A stretch of 64,000 bases of DNA from Algoriphagus vanfongensis DSM 17529 (GCF_000429465.1 NZ_AUBX01000016.1:310001-374000); one strand, 5' to 3'; numbered from the stretch's first letter, positions 50,509 to 59,560 are shown. Notes: generated by a model not told the origin, from the sequence alone. Numbers and translations are program-made.

Positions 50509-51225
50509 ATGAAGACTTTTCTCAAATTTTTTACCTGGCTATTGCTTGCGTTTCCTTTATTTTCGGAAGCGCAACAAGTCCATGTATTGAGTGAAGGCTT
50601 GGATTTCGTCGGAGATATCGGTAGCAGTCACAGAAAAACGGTCATTCTCCAGAATGAATCCGAACAGACTAAAACATACTTTCTCAAGAATATTGCAGGC
50701 AATGTCGGGTCTTCCCAGCGCATGAAAATTTGTGTAGGGGAGCAGTGCTATGATGCCAAGAGAGATTTGGCCAAAGTCAAGTTGACATTGAAGCCAGGCG
50801 AAATTCTGACAGATATGTATTTGGACTTTGATATGGGGATCGCTGAGTCTCGTGGAAGCTTTGAGTTGGTGTTTGTCAATCAGGACAACTTGCGAGAAGC
50901 ATTCGTCGTCGAGGCTGAATACAATGTCCGCAACCCGGATAAAAGAGCAGATGATTTTGATTATGAATCTATTTCTCTGTCTGATGTCTATCCCAATCCA
51001 AGTCATAGAATAGCTCAATTTGACTATCAGGTCAAAGACCAACAAGCAAAAGCAAAAATCTCCATCAATAGCTTCATCGGGAATCCCGTAGCTGAATATG
51101 AACTTGATCCGGAGAGAAATTCCTTGGTGATCAACGTGAGTGATTTCAACCCAGGCGTATATTTCTACACGCTTTTTGTCGACAATAAAAATATTGTGAC
51201 CAAAAAACTCGTTGTGAAGAAGTAA
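50509..51225 (+). CDS. Secreted protein with type IX secretion C-terminal sorting domain
   Basis: 238 residues from ATG at 50509 (an upstream in-frame start at 50485 precedes a less typical signal). Signal peptide MKTFLKFFTWLLLAFPLFSEAQ. Residues ~25-140 form an immunoglobulin-like beta domain (TVILQNESEQTKTYFLKNIAG, KICVGEQCYDAKR, LTLKPGEILTDMYLDFD). The C-terminal ~75 residues are a type A T9SS sorting domain: LSDVYPNPS, then NSFIGN, FNPGVYFYTLFVDN and the final KKLVVKK. Two cysteines (CVGEQC) could form a disulfide. Likely cell-surface; function unknown. Its presence implies an active T9SS in the organism. Confidence 0.85.
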   Translation: MKTFLKFFTWLLLAFPLFSEAQQVHVLSEGLDFVGDIGSSHRKTVILQNESEQTKTYFLKNIAGNVGSSQRMKICVGEQCYDAKRDLAKVKLTLKPGEILTDMYLDFDMGIAESRGSFELVFVNQDNLREAFVVEAEYNVRNPDKRADDFDYESISLSDVYPNPSHRIAQFDYQVKDQQAKAKISINSFIGNPVAEYELDPERNSLVINVSDFNPGVYFYTLFVDNKNIVTKKLVVKK

Positions 51226-51247
51226 AACGATCATCTCATTCTATCCA

Positions 51248-51278
51248 TTTGAATACCAATTAATATCCCGTATATTTG
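51248..51278 (+). promoter_or_regulatory. Bacteroidota-type promoter of bamD
   Basis: TTTG (51248-51251), 19 bases, TATATTTG (51271-51278): full consensus with optimal spacing. The -7 element ends 11 bases before the ATG, so the leader is extremely short. Confidence 0.85.
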
Positions 51279-51289
51279 CGGTCTTGAAA

Positions 51290-52201
51290 ATGAACATGCG
51301 CATACAACCCCTATTTATTCTACTTCTTGTGCTGGTTTTCGGTGCTTGTGGACCTTTCAATAAGTTGGAAAAAAGCACCAACTGGGAAGAACTCTATGAG
51401 GGTGCCAATAAATACTACCAAGAAGGAGAGTATAATAAAGCCATCATTCTTTACGATAAAGTCCTTCCGGTGATCCGGGGAAGTGAAAAAGCGGAATTGG
51501 CGGATTATAACTACGCAAATTGTCATTTCAAGACAAAGCGATATATCGAGGCTGCCGGCTATTTCAGTAATTTCTATAGAACTTACAGCCGAAGTCCTTT
51601 GGCTGAGGAAGCATTGTTTATGAATGCGTATTCTCTCTATTTGGATGCGCCTGATTTCAATCTAGATCAGCAAAGTAGTCAAGAAGCGGTAGCAGCGATC
51701 CAAAATTTTGTAACAAGATTTCCTGGATCTGCCAGCTTTGAGAGAGCGATGGAAATGCTCGAGGATTTAGAAAGTAGATTTGAAGAAAAGGCCTACCATG
51801 AGGCTGCGATGTACTACAGATTGAAGGACGGACTCTATCCGGGGGATTTCTATCGTGCCTGCATTGTCAATTTCCAGAATTTTGCAAAAGACTATCCTGA
51901 AAGCAAATACAACGAAGAGCTGGCTTACAAATTAGTAGAAGTAGGCTACGTGTACGCTGAAAACAGTGTTTTCGTCAAGAAAGAAGAACGCTTGAATGAC
52001 GCTTTGAAGTTTGCTACGAATTTTCAGAGAAGATATCCAGATAGTAAGTTTCTGGCAGAAGTAAAGGAATATGAGGCTGATACCAAGGAGGAACTTGAGT
52101 CTCATATGAAAACAAAACAGCAAATAGCAGAACGAACTGCAAAAGCTGAGGCTGAAGCTGCTGCGCAAGTGGCAGAGCAACCCAAAACAGATAATAAATA
52201 A
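51290..52201 (+). CDS. bamD: Outer membrane assembly lipoprotein BamD
   Basis: 303 residues from ATG at 51290; a TTG at 51284 and an ATG at 51296 are alternatives. Lipobox FGAC. TPR repeats follow (NWEELYEGANKYYQEGEYNKAIILYDKVL, LADYNYANCHFKTKRYIEAAGYFSNFYRTYSRSPLAEEALFM, YKLVEVGYVYAENS), the standard BamD/YfiO architecture. It belongs to the BAM complex that inserts beta-barrels. The C-terminus is an Ala/Glu-rich coil. First gene of bamD-rpoZ-coaBC. Confidence 0.93.
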   Translation: MNMRIQPLFILLLVLVFGACGPFNKLEKSTNWEELYEGANKYYQEGEYNKAIILYDKVLPVIRGSEKAELADYNYANCHFKTKRYIEAAGYFSNFYRTYSRSPLAEEALFMNAYSLYLDAPDFNLDQQSSQEAVAAIQNFVTRFPGSASFERAMEMLEDLESRFEEKAYHEAAMYYRLKDGLYPGDFYRACIVNFQNFAKDYPESKYNEELAYKLVEVGYVYAENSVFVKKEERLNDALKFATNFQRRYPDSKFLAEVKEYEADTKEELESHMKTKQQIAERTAKAEAEAAAQVAEQPKTDNK

Positions 52202-52213
52202 ACAACATATAGT

Positions 52214-52531
52214 ATGGCTACAAATCCGTCTATTATCACTCGCGACTTGGACAAAGTTGCTGCTCGTACCGAGAACATCTACGAATCTCTACATGTAGTG
52301 GGTCAGAGAGCGAAGCAAATCTCCGGCAATTTGAAGGAAGAATTGAACAACAAACTTTCTGAATTTGCCTCTACAGTAGATAATTTGGAAGAAGTATTTG
52401 AAAACAAGGAGCAGATTGAAATCTCCAAGTTCTACGAAAGAATGCCAAAACCTTCTACGCTAGCGATGGAAGAGTTTCTAGAAGGAAAAGTATATCACAG
52501 ATATCCGGAGCAGGAAGAAGAAGGCCAATAA
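52214..52531 (+). CDS. rpoZ: RNA polymerase omega subunit, Bacteroidota type
   Basis: 105 residues: SIITRDLDKVAARTENIYESLHVVGQRAKQISGNLKEEL matches the omega core (the N-terminal helix and the R-A-x-x-I segment that clamps the beta' C-terminus), followed by a longer helical tail ending in an acidic stretch. 12 bases after bamD and 1 base before coaBC, the conserved Bacteroidota order. Omega is divergent in this phylum, hence confidence below certainty. Confidence 0.8.
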   Translation: MATNPSIITRDLDKVAARTENIYESLHVVGQRAKQISGNLKEELNNKLSEFASTVDNLEEVFENKEQIEISKFYERMPKPSTLAMEEFLEGKVYHRYPEQEEEGQ

Positions 52532-52532
52532 C

Positions 52533-53747
52533 ATGAGCCTTCAAGGAAAGCGGATTATACTAGGAGTAAGTGGCAGTATTGCGGCTTACAAGTCCGCACA
52601 CCTGACCCGATTATTAGTCAAAGAAGGAGCAGAAGTGCAAATTATTATGAGCACTTCTGCTCTTGATTTTATTACCCCTTTGACCCTTTCTACACTTTCC
52701 AAAAGACCAGTCTATCATCAATTTCAAAAAGATGAAACTGGTGAATGGAACAATCACGTGGAGTTAGGCCTTTGGGCAGATCTATTTTTAGTGGCACCAA
52801 TGAGTGCCAATACCTTGGGTAAATTTGCCAATGGAATCTGTGACAATCTGCTGACGGCCACTTACCTCTCGGCCCGATGTCCGGTCATGCTAGCTCCTGC
52901 CATGGACTTGGATATGTATCAGCATCCCTCTGTCCGCAAAAACTTAGAAACGGTTCAATCCTTTGGAAACCATTTGCTGGATGCAGAATCCGGTGAATTG
53001 GCAAGCGGCCTCAGTGGAAAAGGCCGAATGATGGAGCCAGAGCATATAGTGGAGCAAGTCAAGAGGTTTTTTACGTCAAAGTTAGATTTTCAAGGAAAGA
53101 AGGTTCTGATTACACTTGGGCCTACTCAAGAAGCGATCGATCCGGTTCGCTATATCAGTAATCATTCAAGCGGTAAAATGGGCATGGCTCTCGCGGAGCA
53201 ATTGAAAGAGCAGGGTGCAGAAGTGTATGTAGTAGCAGGTCCTATCCATATTTCTGTTGATAAAAGTAAATTTCACTGGCTGGACGTCATGTCTGCCCAG
53301 GAGATGTTTGATGCTAGTGCCGAGATTCACCCCAAGATGGATGTTGTGATTTTTGCGGCGGCAGTAGCAGACTATGGTCCTGCAGAGGTGGCGCCAGAGA
53401 AAATCAAAAAGAGTGAGGATACGATGCAGATTCGTTTGAAGAAGAATATCGATATAGCATTGACTCTGGGAAATCAGAAACATCCGAATCAGCTTCATGT
53501 CGGGTTTGCTTTGGAGACTGAAAATGAATCAGCTCACGCAAAGGCTAAACTCGCGAAGAAAAACTTTGATATGATCGTGCTCAATTCCATGAAGGAAAAG
53601 GGAGCCGGATTTCGTGGGGACACCAATAAGGTCCATATTTTCACCAAAAATGGAAAGCAAGTGGAATCTAGCCTGATGCAAAAATCAGAAATCGCTTCCA
53701 TGATTCTGGATGAAATCAAAAAAATGTCCAGCTGGACAGAAGCCTGA
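52533..53747 (+). CDS. coaBC: Bifunctional phosphopantothenoylcysteine decarboxylase/phosphopantothenate-cysteine ligase
   Basis: Two consecutive steps of coenzyme A synthesis, 404 residues. N-terminal flavoprotein (CoaC) domain: LGVSGSIAAYKSAHL, catalytic H in NNHVELGLWADLFLVAPMSANTLGKFANGICDNLL, PAMDLDMYQHPSV substrate loop. C-terminal CoaB domain from about residue 185: KKVLITLGPTQEAIDPVRYISNHSSGKMG, AAAVADYGP, KKNFDMIVLNSMKEKGAGF. One base after rpoZ, so coupled with it. Confidence 0.95.
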   Translation: MSLQGKRIILGVSGSIAAYKSAHLTRLLVKEGAEVQIIMSTSALDFITPLTLSTLSKRPVYHQFQKDETGEWNNHVELGLWADLFLVAPMSANTLGKFANGICDNLLTATYLSARCPVMLAPAMDLDMYQHPSVRKNLETVQSFGNHLLDAESGELASGLSGKGRMMEPEHIVEQVKRFFTSKLDFQGKKVLITLGPTQEAIDPVRYISNHSSGKMGMALAEQLKEQGAEVYVVAGPIHISVDKSKFHWLDVMSAQEMFDASAEIHPKMDVVIFAAAVADYGPAEVAPEKIKKSEDTMQIRLKKNIDIALTLGNQKHPNQLHVGFALETENESAHAKAKLAKKNFDMIVLNSMKEKGAGFRGDTNKVHIFTKNGKQVESSLMQKSEIASMILDEIKKMSSWTEA

Positions 53748-53770
53748 TAATTTCTTTTATTTTTAGGGGA

Positions 53771-54673
53771 ATGAAAAAACTCTGCCTTACACTTTTTTTG
53801 CTTTTGCCAACCCTGTTAGCTTTTTCTCAGGAACTCAATTTCACTGTGATTATCAATAGTGATCGGGCTAGAATCCAGAATACGGATATTTTTGAGCAGA
53901 TGAAAACAGCCTTTGAACAGTTTCTGAATGGTAGATCATGGACTTCGGATGAGTTTAGACCGGAGGAGAGAATCAAGGGGAATCTGCTTATCACGATCAA
54001 TGATGTTCCGCAAGTGGGCGTCTATTCTGCTACAGTACAAGTACAGACGGTGCGGCCTGTCTATGGAACCGGTTATGAGAGTTTGGTTTTTAATTTTGCA
54101 GATCGTAACTGGAATTTCGAATTCATAGAATCTCAGCCTTTAGAGTTCAATCGCTTTACGTTCCTTAACAACATCAGTTCACTGCTGGCTTTTTATGCCA
54201 ATATCACACTGGGGCTGGACTACGATACATTTGAGGACAATGGAGGGCAGCAGTTTTTTGCGGTAGCCAATGACATCGTCAACAATGCACAGCAATCCGG
54301 AAGAGCCGGATGGGTACAAAATGCCGGCGACAGAAGATCACGGTATTGGCTGATCAATGATATCTATACCTCATCTGTTTACTCCTCTATTCGAGAGGCC
54401 TATTATCTCTATCATCGCCAGGGATTGGATCTGCTTCAGGTAGAGCCGGATAAGGCATACGAGAATATTTTGGAATCTATCCGTTTGGTAGCTGAAGCCA
54501 ATAAGACACAGCCAAATGGGATTTTTACGATTTCGTTTATGGATGCGAAAAGTGATGAAATCTCCCAAATCCTGAAGAATGCTCCGCTAGAAATCCGAAC
54601 GGAAGCAGTGGAGTTGCTGTTGGAAGTAGATCCAAATAATGCCAGAAAGTACAACGAGCTGCTGAAAAGCTAA
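53771..54673 (+). CDS. DUF4835 family exported protein
   Basis: 300 residues, signal peptide MKKLCLTLFLLLPTLLAFSQ. Typical DUF4835 text: LNFTVIINSDRARIQNTDIFEQMKTAFEQFLNGRSWT, FVADRNW-type block as FNFADRNWNFEF, and GQQFFAVANDIVNNAQQSGRAGWVQNAGDRRSRYWLIND. The family lies between coaBC and recN across Bacteroidota and has been linked to type IX secretion (I recall the name PorD, but cannot verify that here). 23 bases after coaBC. Confidence 0.85.
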   Translation: MKKLCLTLFLLLPTLLAFSQELNFTVIINSDRARIQNTDIFEQMKTAFEQFLNGRSWTSDEFRPEERIKGNLLITINDVPQVGVYSATVQVQTVRPVYGTGYESLVFNFADRNWNFEFIESQPLEFNRFTFLNNISSLLAFYANITLGLDYDTFEDNGGQQFFAVANDIVNNAQQSGRAGWVQNAGDRRSRYWLINDIYTSSVYSSIREAYYLYHRQGLDLLQVEPDKAYENILESIRLVAEANKTQPNGIFTISFMDAKSDEISQILKNAPLEIRTEAVELLLEVDPNNARKYNELLKS

Positions 54674-54684
54674 AACGGATTTTT

Positions 54685-54692
54685 TAGCTTTG
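54685..54692 (+). promoter_or_regulatory. Possible -7 promoter element for recN
   Basis: TAGCTTTG fits TAnnTTTG and ends 17 bases before the recN ATG, like other promoters in this window. No convincing -33 TTTG was found at 19 bases. Confidence 0.42.
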
Positions 54693-54709
54693 TGAGAATC
54701 TAAATTCCC

Positions 54710-56362
54710 ATGCTTAAAACTCTCAGTATTTCCAATTATGCCCTGATCGATGAGTTGCAGATGCAGCCAAGTCCAGCCCTGAGTATGATCACAGGTGAGA
54801 CTGGAGCCGGCAAATCCATCATGTTGGGAGCTGTTGGTCTTTTGTTGGGAAATCGGGCAGATACCAAAGTACTGTTGACCGAGGAGAAAAAATGCATCAT
54901 CGAAGGTGTGTTCGAGATAGGAGCCTATGGATTGCGTGATTTTTTTGAGACTCAAGAACTCGACTACGAAACACCCTGCATCATCCGAAGGGAAATCAGT
55001 CCCAGTGGCAAATCCAGATCTTTTGTCAATGATACGCCCGTTAGACTGGACGTATTAAAAGAATTGGGCACCAGACTGATGGATGTGCATTCGCAGCACG
55101 ATACGCTTCAGCTGGCGGATGGAAAATATCAATTGGGTTTGATAGATGCTTTTGCACAAAGCCAAGAAGAAATCAAAACTTACAAAGCAGCATATTCGAG
55201 ATTCAAACAAGCCAAAAAATCTTTTGAAATCCTCCAAAAGGATGCGCTTGATCTACAGAAAGAGGCGGATTTTAATCAGTTTCAGTTAGATGAATTAAGT
55301 TCCTTGACACTCCAGTCGGGAGAGCAGGAGGAAATGGAGTCCAGCCAGGAAGTGTTGGAAAATGCGGAGGAGATCAAGCAAAAAATTAATGAATTGCTGA
55401 ATCTGTTTGAAGATGAGCAGTTCGGGTTGATTCAGGGCTTGTCTCAGGTACAGCAAGGCTTGCAGAATTTAGGGAGACTTGCGCATAAGTTTGAAGGATT
55501 GAAGGATCGGTTTCAGGAGACCTTTATAGAACTGAAAGATATAGCAGATACGCTTGGAGATGAAGAAGGAAAGGTCGAGATCGACTTTGAAAAACTGGAT
55601 GAAATCAGAGATCGACTAAGCAAGATCTATCAATTGCAGAAAAAGCATGGCGTCAATTCTGTCGAGGAATTGATGAAAATCGAGTCTGAACTGGCTGAGA
55701 AGGTTTTTCAAGTACAAAACTTGGATGAAAATCTGAAGGAAGCCGCCGAAAAGCTGAAAACAGCTGAGCAACAGATGTTGGCTGCTGGAGAGCTATTGAG
55801 TGACAAGAGAAAGTCGTGTTTTGCGGTTTTTGAAAAGTCACTTCAGGAGCTTTTGTCAGGGTTGGGGATGGAAAACGCCAAAATTCACGTAGAGCATCAA
55901 CAAGTTGCTCCAAGCAGCCTTGGCTTGGATGAAATCGAAATTCTTTTTTCTGCCAATAAAGGATCCTCTCCTCAAGCTTTGAAAAAAGTGGCTTCGGGAG
56001 GCGAGTTTTCCAGATTGCTTTTTGGAATCAAATACCTCATGGCCGACAAAATGGCCCTTCCGACTTTGATTTTTGATGAGATCGACACTGGGATCTCGGG
56101 AGAAGTTGCGTTGCAAATGGTGCGGATGATGCAGGAGATTTCCAAGGATCATCAGGTCATTTGCATTACTCATTTGCCTCAGGTGGCAGCCAAAGGTGAT
56201 ACACATTACTTTGTCTTCAAGGATAATCAAACTGACAGGACGATCAGTAAAATAAAACTTTTGAATGAGGACGAAAGGATCTCTGAGTTGGCAAAAATGA
56301 TCGCTGGCTCCAATCCGTCCGCCTCTGCTGTAGAGAGCGCCAAAGAGCTCCTGCTTCAATAG
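54710..56362 (+). CDS. recN: DNA repair protein RecN
   Basis: SMC-like ATPase in double-strand-break repair, 550 residues. Walker A GETGAGKS at residues 29-36, coiled-coil arms with a VHSQHDTLQLADGKYQL segment, then KKVASGGEFSRLLFGIKYLMADK (signature) and TLIFDEIDTGISGEVA (Walker B) followed by CITHLPQVAAKGD. Full length. No LexA-type box was recognised upstream. Confidence 0.95.
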   Translation: MLKTLSISNYALIDELQMQPSPALSMITGETGAGKSIMLGAVGLLLGNRADTKVLLTEEKKCIIEGVFEIGAYGLRDFFETQELDYETPCIIRREISPSGKSRSFVNDTPVRLDVLKELGTRLMDVHSQHDTLQLADGKYQLGLIDAFAQSQEEIKTYKAAYSRFKQAKKSFEILQKDALDLQKEADFNQFQLDELSSLTLQSGEQEEMESSQEVLENAEEIKQKINELLNLFEDEQFGLIQGLSQVQQGLQNLGRLAHKFEGLKDRFQETFIELKDIADTLGDEEGKVEIDFEKLDEIRDRLSKIYQLQKKHGVNSVEELMKIESELAEKVFQVQNLDENLKEAAEKLKTAEQQMLAAGELLSDKRKSCFAVFEKSLQELLSGLGMENAKIHVEHQQVAPSSLGLDEIEILFSANKGSSPQALKKVASGGEFSRLLFGIKYLMADKMALPTLIFDEIDTGISGEVALQMVRMMQEISKDHQVICITHLPQVAAKGDTHYFVFKDNQTDRTISKIKLLNEDERISELAKMIAGSNPSASAVESAKELLLQ

Positions 56363-56398
56363 GTCGCCAATTCGGGGAAAATCCCTATTTTTACGGCA

Positions 56399-56406
56399 TA
56401 TTTTTG
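56399..56406 (+). promoter_or_regulatory. Probable -7 promoter element of fabI
   Basis: TATTTTTG, 18 bases before the ATG at 56425. The -33 side is not convincing. Confidence 0.5.
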
Positions 56407-56424
56407 ACTTCAATCAAAAGCTAT

Positions 56425-57240
56425 ATGCCAGAAAATTTGCTAAAAGGTAAAGTAGGGATCATCACCGGGGCATTGGATGAAAATTCAATTGCTTGGAAAA
56501 CAGCCCTTAAGGCCAAAGAACAAGGGGCAAAATTTGTCCTTACCAATGCTCCAATCGCCATGAGAATGGGAGCAATCAAAGAACTTGCTGAAGAATGTAA
56601 TACCATCGTCATCCCTGCGGATGCCACTGTGGTAGAAGATATCGAAAAATTGTACACCGAAGCCAAGGAGTTTTTGGGAGCGGATTTCGATTTCTTGCTG
56701 CACTCCATCGGAATGTCTCCAAATATCAGAAAAGGCAAATCCTACGGAGAGCTGAACTACGACTGGATGAGCAAATCATTTGATGTGTCTGCAATCTCAT
56801 TTCACAAGATGATGCATGTGGCTGAGAAAATGGACATCATGAAAGAATGGGGCTCTATCGTGGGGCTTTCATACATTGCCGCTCAGCGAGTGTTTCCTTT
56901 CTATACGGATATGGCTGATGCCAAAGCGCTTTTGGAAAGCATCGCTAGAGGGTATGGATACAGATTTGGAAAATTGAAAAAAGTACGTGTAAACACCATC
57001 TCCCAGTCTCCGACTAAAACTACTGCTGGATCCGGTATAGGTGGATTTGACTCTTTCTTCAATTTCGCTGAGTCTCTTTCTCCCCTAGGGAATGCCTCGG
57101 CAGATTCATGTGCAGATTACATCGTCACAATGTTCTCCGATTTGACTAGAATGGTCACCATGCAAAATCTTTTCCATGACGGGGGGTATTCATTTACCGG
57201 TATTTCTGAGGATATAATGGACAAGTTCCAGGATTTATAA
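56425..57240 (+). CDS. fabI: Enoyl-[acyl-carrier-protein] reductase [NADH]
   Basis: Last step of fatty-acid elongation, 271 residues from ATG at 56425 (an in-frame TTG at 56404 is part of the -7 element). Atypical short-chain dehydrogenase: KVGIITGALDENSIAWKTA nucleotide loop, FLLHSIGMSPN, catalytic Y160 and K167 in the Y-x6-K motif (FYTDMADAKALLES), and SQSPTKTTAGSGIGGF substrate loop. This is the phylum's divergent FabI branch. Followed by a terminator. Confidence 0.92.
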   Translation: MPENLLKGKVGIITGALDENSIAWKTALKAKEQGAKFVLTNAPIAMRMGAIKELAEECNTIVIPADATVVEDIEKLYTEAKEFLGADFDFLLHSIGMSPNIRKGKSYGELNYDWMSKSFDVSAISFHKMMHVAEKMDIMKEWGSIVGLSYIAAQRVFPFYTDMADAKALLESIARGYGYRFGKLKKVRVNTISQSPTKTTAGSGIGGFDSFFNFAESLSPLGNASADSCADYIVTMFSDLTRMVTMQNLFHDGGYSFTGISEDIMDKFQDL

Positions 57241-57258
57241 GAAAATAGACCTTCATCT

Positions 57259-57287
57259 AAAGGCTCTGAGAAATCAGGGCCTTTTTT
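57259..57287 (+). terminator. Intrinsic terminator after fabI
   Basis: AGGCTCTGA (57261-57269) pairs with TCAGGGCCT (57274-57282), one G-U pair, tetraloop GAAA-like, T tract to 57287. Confidence 0.9.
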
Positions 57288-57367
57288 GTTTTCCCTCATC
57301 CAAAATGAGTTTTTTGGTTTCTCTTTTTACCCTATCTTATTCCATTAAACACCAACCACCATACCCT

Positions 57368-58954
57368 ATGTTAAAAAAAATACTCTTTACGCTGGCGTTC
57401 GCAGTTTCTGCGGTATACGCTTTTGCTCAGATAGAGCCGGCGCCAGACAGAAATGAAGGCGAAGGGCCGTATTCTAAATTGATCATTCGTGGAGTGATTC
57501 TGATCGACGGGACGGGAGCACCCCCAACCGGTCCTGTGGATATTGTAGTAGAGAAAGATAAGATCACAAGAATCCAACAAGTAGGATATCCAGGCTTACC
57601 GATTAATGATGCTCGCAGACCCAAAGCTGATGAGAATACACAGGAATTGGATCTGGAGGGACATTATCTACTGCCGGGGTTTGTAGATGCACATGCGCAC
57701 ATTGGCGGACGAGGTCAGGGGACACCGGCTGAATATGTATACAAGCTATGGATGGCGCATGGGGTCACTACCATTCGGGACCCTTCTGCTGGAAATGGGC
57801 TTGATTGGGTGCTGAGTGAAAAGGAAAGGTCTGCTGCCAATGAGATTGTAGCTCCGAGAATATTGGCCTATACAGGTTTTGGACAAGGTGCCAAAGAACC
57901 AATCGTAACCGCAGAGCAAGCGAAGGCCTGGGTGAATGAAAACAAGAATAAGGGAGCTGACGGGATCAAATTTTTCGGGGCCAATCCAGAAGTGATGGAG
58001 GCTGCTATTTCTGAAAATAAAAAGGTCGGGTTGAGGTCGGCGATGCATCACCAGCAAATGGACGTGGCCAGATGGAACGTGCTTCATTCAGCTCGTGTGG
58101 GTTTGACATCCATGGAGCACTGGTATGGCCTGCCAGAAGCATTATTTGAGGATCGAACGGTTCAGGATTTCCGCTTGGACTATAATTATCAAAACGAGCA
58201 ACATAGGTTTGCTGAAGCGGGAAAGCTTTGGAAGCAGGCGGCGGCTCCGTATTCAGAGCATTGGAATAATGTCATGAATGAATTGTTGGAACTTGACTTT
58301 ACGCTGGATCCCACTTTTAACATCTATGAGGCAAATCGGGATTTGATGCGAGCTCGCACAGCAGAGTGGCATGATGTCTATACCTTGCCATCTCTTTGGA
58401 GATTTTATTCCCCGAGCCGGCAGTCTCATGGTTCTTATTGGTTTGATTGGACTACCGAGGAAGAGTTGCAGTGGAAAGAGAACTATAGGCTTTGGATGAC
58501 TTTTGTCAATGAATATAAAAACAGAGGCGGTCGGGTGACAGCTGGATCTGATTCTGGTTTTATTTATCAGTTGTACGGCTTCGCTTACATCCGTGAGCTA
58601 GAACTTCTCCGTGAGGCAGGTTTTCATCCTTTGGAAGTGATTCGATCTGCGACGATGTATGGAGCGGAGGCTTTGGGAATGGAGAATTCAATCGGAACTG
58701 TGGAAGTAGGAAAGTTGGCTGATTTCGTGATTTTGGAAGAAAATCCCCTACAAAACCTGAAGGTTCTTTACGGGACTGGAGCGATTAGAATTGATGAAAA
58801 TAACAAGCCGATCCGAGTCGGAGGAGTGAAATACACGGTGAAAGACGGAATCGTCTATGATGCTAAAAAGTTGCTGGAGGACGTAAAGCAAATCGTAGAC
58901 GCTGCCAAAGCGGAAGAAAATACTACGATCACTCAGCCAGGATTGGACTGGTAG
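57368..58954 (+). CDS. Exported amidohydrolase (metal-dependent hydrolase)
   Basis: 528 residues from ATG at 57368 (start of MLKKILFTLAFAVSAVYAFAQ signal peptide; an upstream start at 57305 is rejected). Imidazolonepropionase/dihydroorotase-type TIM barrel: H109-A-H111 (VDAHAHIGG), K201 (GIKFFG) as possible carboxylated lysine, H227/H228 (MHHQQM), H251 (MEHWYG) and D395 (GSDSGF), a complete binuclear metal set. N- and C-terminal beta sandwich strands (LIIRGVILIDGTGAPP; GKLADFVILEENPLQNL). Substrate unknown, perhaps a dipeptide or cyclic amide in the periplasm. Single-gene unit between terminators. Confidence 0.9.
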   Translation: MLKKILFTLAFAVSAVYAFAQIEPAPDRNEGEGPYSKLIIRGVILIDGTGAPPTGPVDIVVEKDKITRIQQVGYPGLPINDARRPKADENTQELDLEGHYLLPGFVDAHAHIGGRGQGTPAEYVYKLWMAHGVTTIRDPSAGNGLDWVLSEKERSAANEIVAPRILAYTGFGQGAKEPIVTAEQAKAWVNENKNKGADGIKFFGANPEVMEAAISENKKVGLRSAMHHQQMDVARWNVLHSARVGLTSMEHWYGLPEALFEDRTVQDFRLDYNYQNEQHRFAEAGKLWKQAAAPYSEHWNNVMNELLELDFTLDPTFNIYEANRDLMRARTAEWHDVYTLPSLWRFYSPSRQSHGSYWFDWTTEEELQWKENYRLWMTFVNEYKNRGGRVTAGSDSGFIYQLYGFAYIRELELLREAGFHPLEVIRSATMYGAEALGMENSIGTVEVGKLADFVILEENPLQNLKVLYGTGAIRIDENNKPIRVGGVKYTVKDGIVYDAKKLLEDVKQIVDAAKAEENTTITQPGLDW

Positions 58955-58975
58955 GAGCTATCAACTATTAAAGAG

Positions 58976-58999
58976 AAAGAGGCCTTGGCCTCTTTTTTT
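58976..58999 (+). terminator. Intrinsic terminator after the amidohydrolase gene
   Basis: AAAGAGG (58976-58982) pairs with CCTCTTT (58989-58995) around CCTTGG, with a T tract to 58999. Confidence 0.88.
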
Positions 59000-59070
59000 A
59001 TTTTCTAGAGTCTTAAAATCGATTTTTCTGATTTATTTTTTCAAAAGTGAAACCTTTTTTTATATTTACA

Positions 59071-59093
59071 TGTATATACATTAAATACATTTG
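59071..59093 (+). promoter_or_regulatory. marR promoter with palindromic operator
   Basis: Perfect 10-bp palindrome TGTATATACA (59071-59080; 12 bp ATGTATATACAT at 59070-59081) lies directly upstream of a -7 element TACATTTG (59086-59093), which ends 8 bases before the marR ATG. A repressor bound here would block the promoter. A near-copy of the palindrome, TGTCTAGACA, precedes yceI. Autoregulation by the encoded MarR is the natural reading, but inferred. Confidence 0.65.
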
Positions 59094-59101
59094 AAATTAA
59101 A

Positions 59102-59554
59102 ATGGGAAAGATAGAAGAAGCGATACAGCAAAGGGAATTTAAGGATCCATTCAATAAGTTAGTGGTCAACCTTTTGTACACCCATAGCTACCTTGTGGCA
59201 GCACAAGCGACTCTGTTTAAACCCAATGATATTTCTCCCGAGCAATACAATGTATTGCGCATATTGAGAGGGCAAAAAGGTGCTCCTATTACCGTTTCGT
59301 CCATTCAAGAGCGAATGCTTAATAAAATGTCCAATGCTTCTAGACTAGTGGAGAAGCTAAAAAATAAAGGACTGGTAGAGCGCAGTGAATGCTCCAAAGA
59401 TCGTCGTCAGGTGGATATACTGATTACGGAAAAAGGAATGGAGCTGCTCTGTTTAGTAGAGAAAAGCGTGGAGGATTTTAATCAGAAAATAGTTCACCTC
59501 ACTGAAGATGAGGCTATTCAGCTGAATGATCTATTGGACAAATTGAGAGGATAA
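59102..59554 (+). CDS. MarR-family transcriptional regulator
   Basis: 150 residues. Winged helix at about 50-125: ISPEQYNVLRILRGQKGAPITVSSIQERMLNKMSNASRLVEKLKNKGLVERSECSKDRRQVDILITEKGMELL, the MarR signature including the D-R-R wing. N- and C-terminal helices for dimerisation. Downstream genes yceI, mhqO-like and mhqD-like resemble the MhqR quinone regulon of Bacillus, so this is a good candidate for a quinone/electrophile-sensing repressor. One cysteine at position ~100 (SECSKD) and one at ~121 (LLCLVE) could be redox-sensitive. Confidence 0.92.
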   Translation: MGKIEEAIQQREFKDPFNKLVVNLLYTHSYLVAAQATLFKPNDISPEQYNVLRILRGQKGAPITVSSIQERMLNKMSNASRLVEKLKNKGLVERSECSKDRRQVDILITEKGMELLCLVEKSVEDFNQKIVHLTEDEAIQLNDLLDKLRG

Positions 59555-59560
59555 AAAAAA

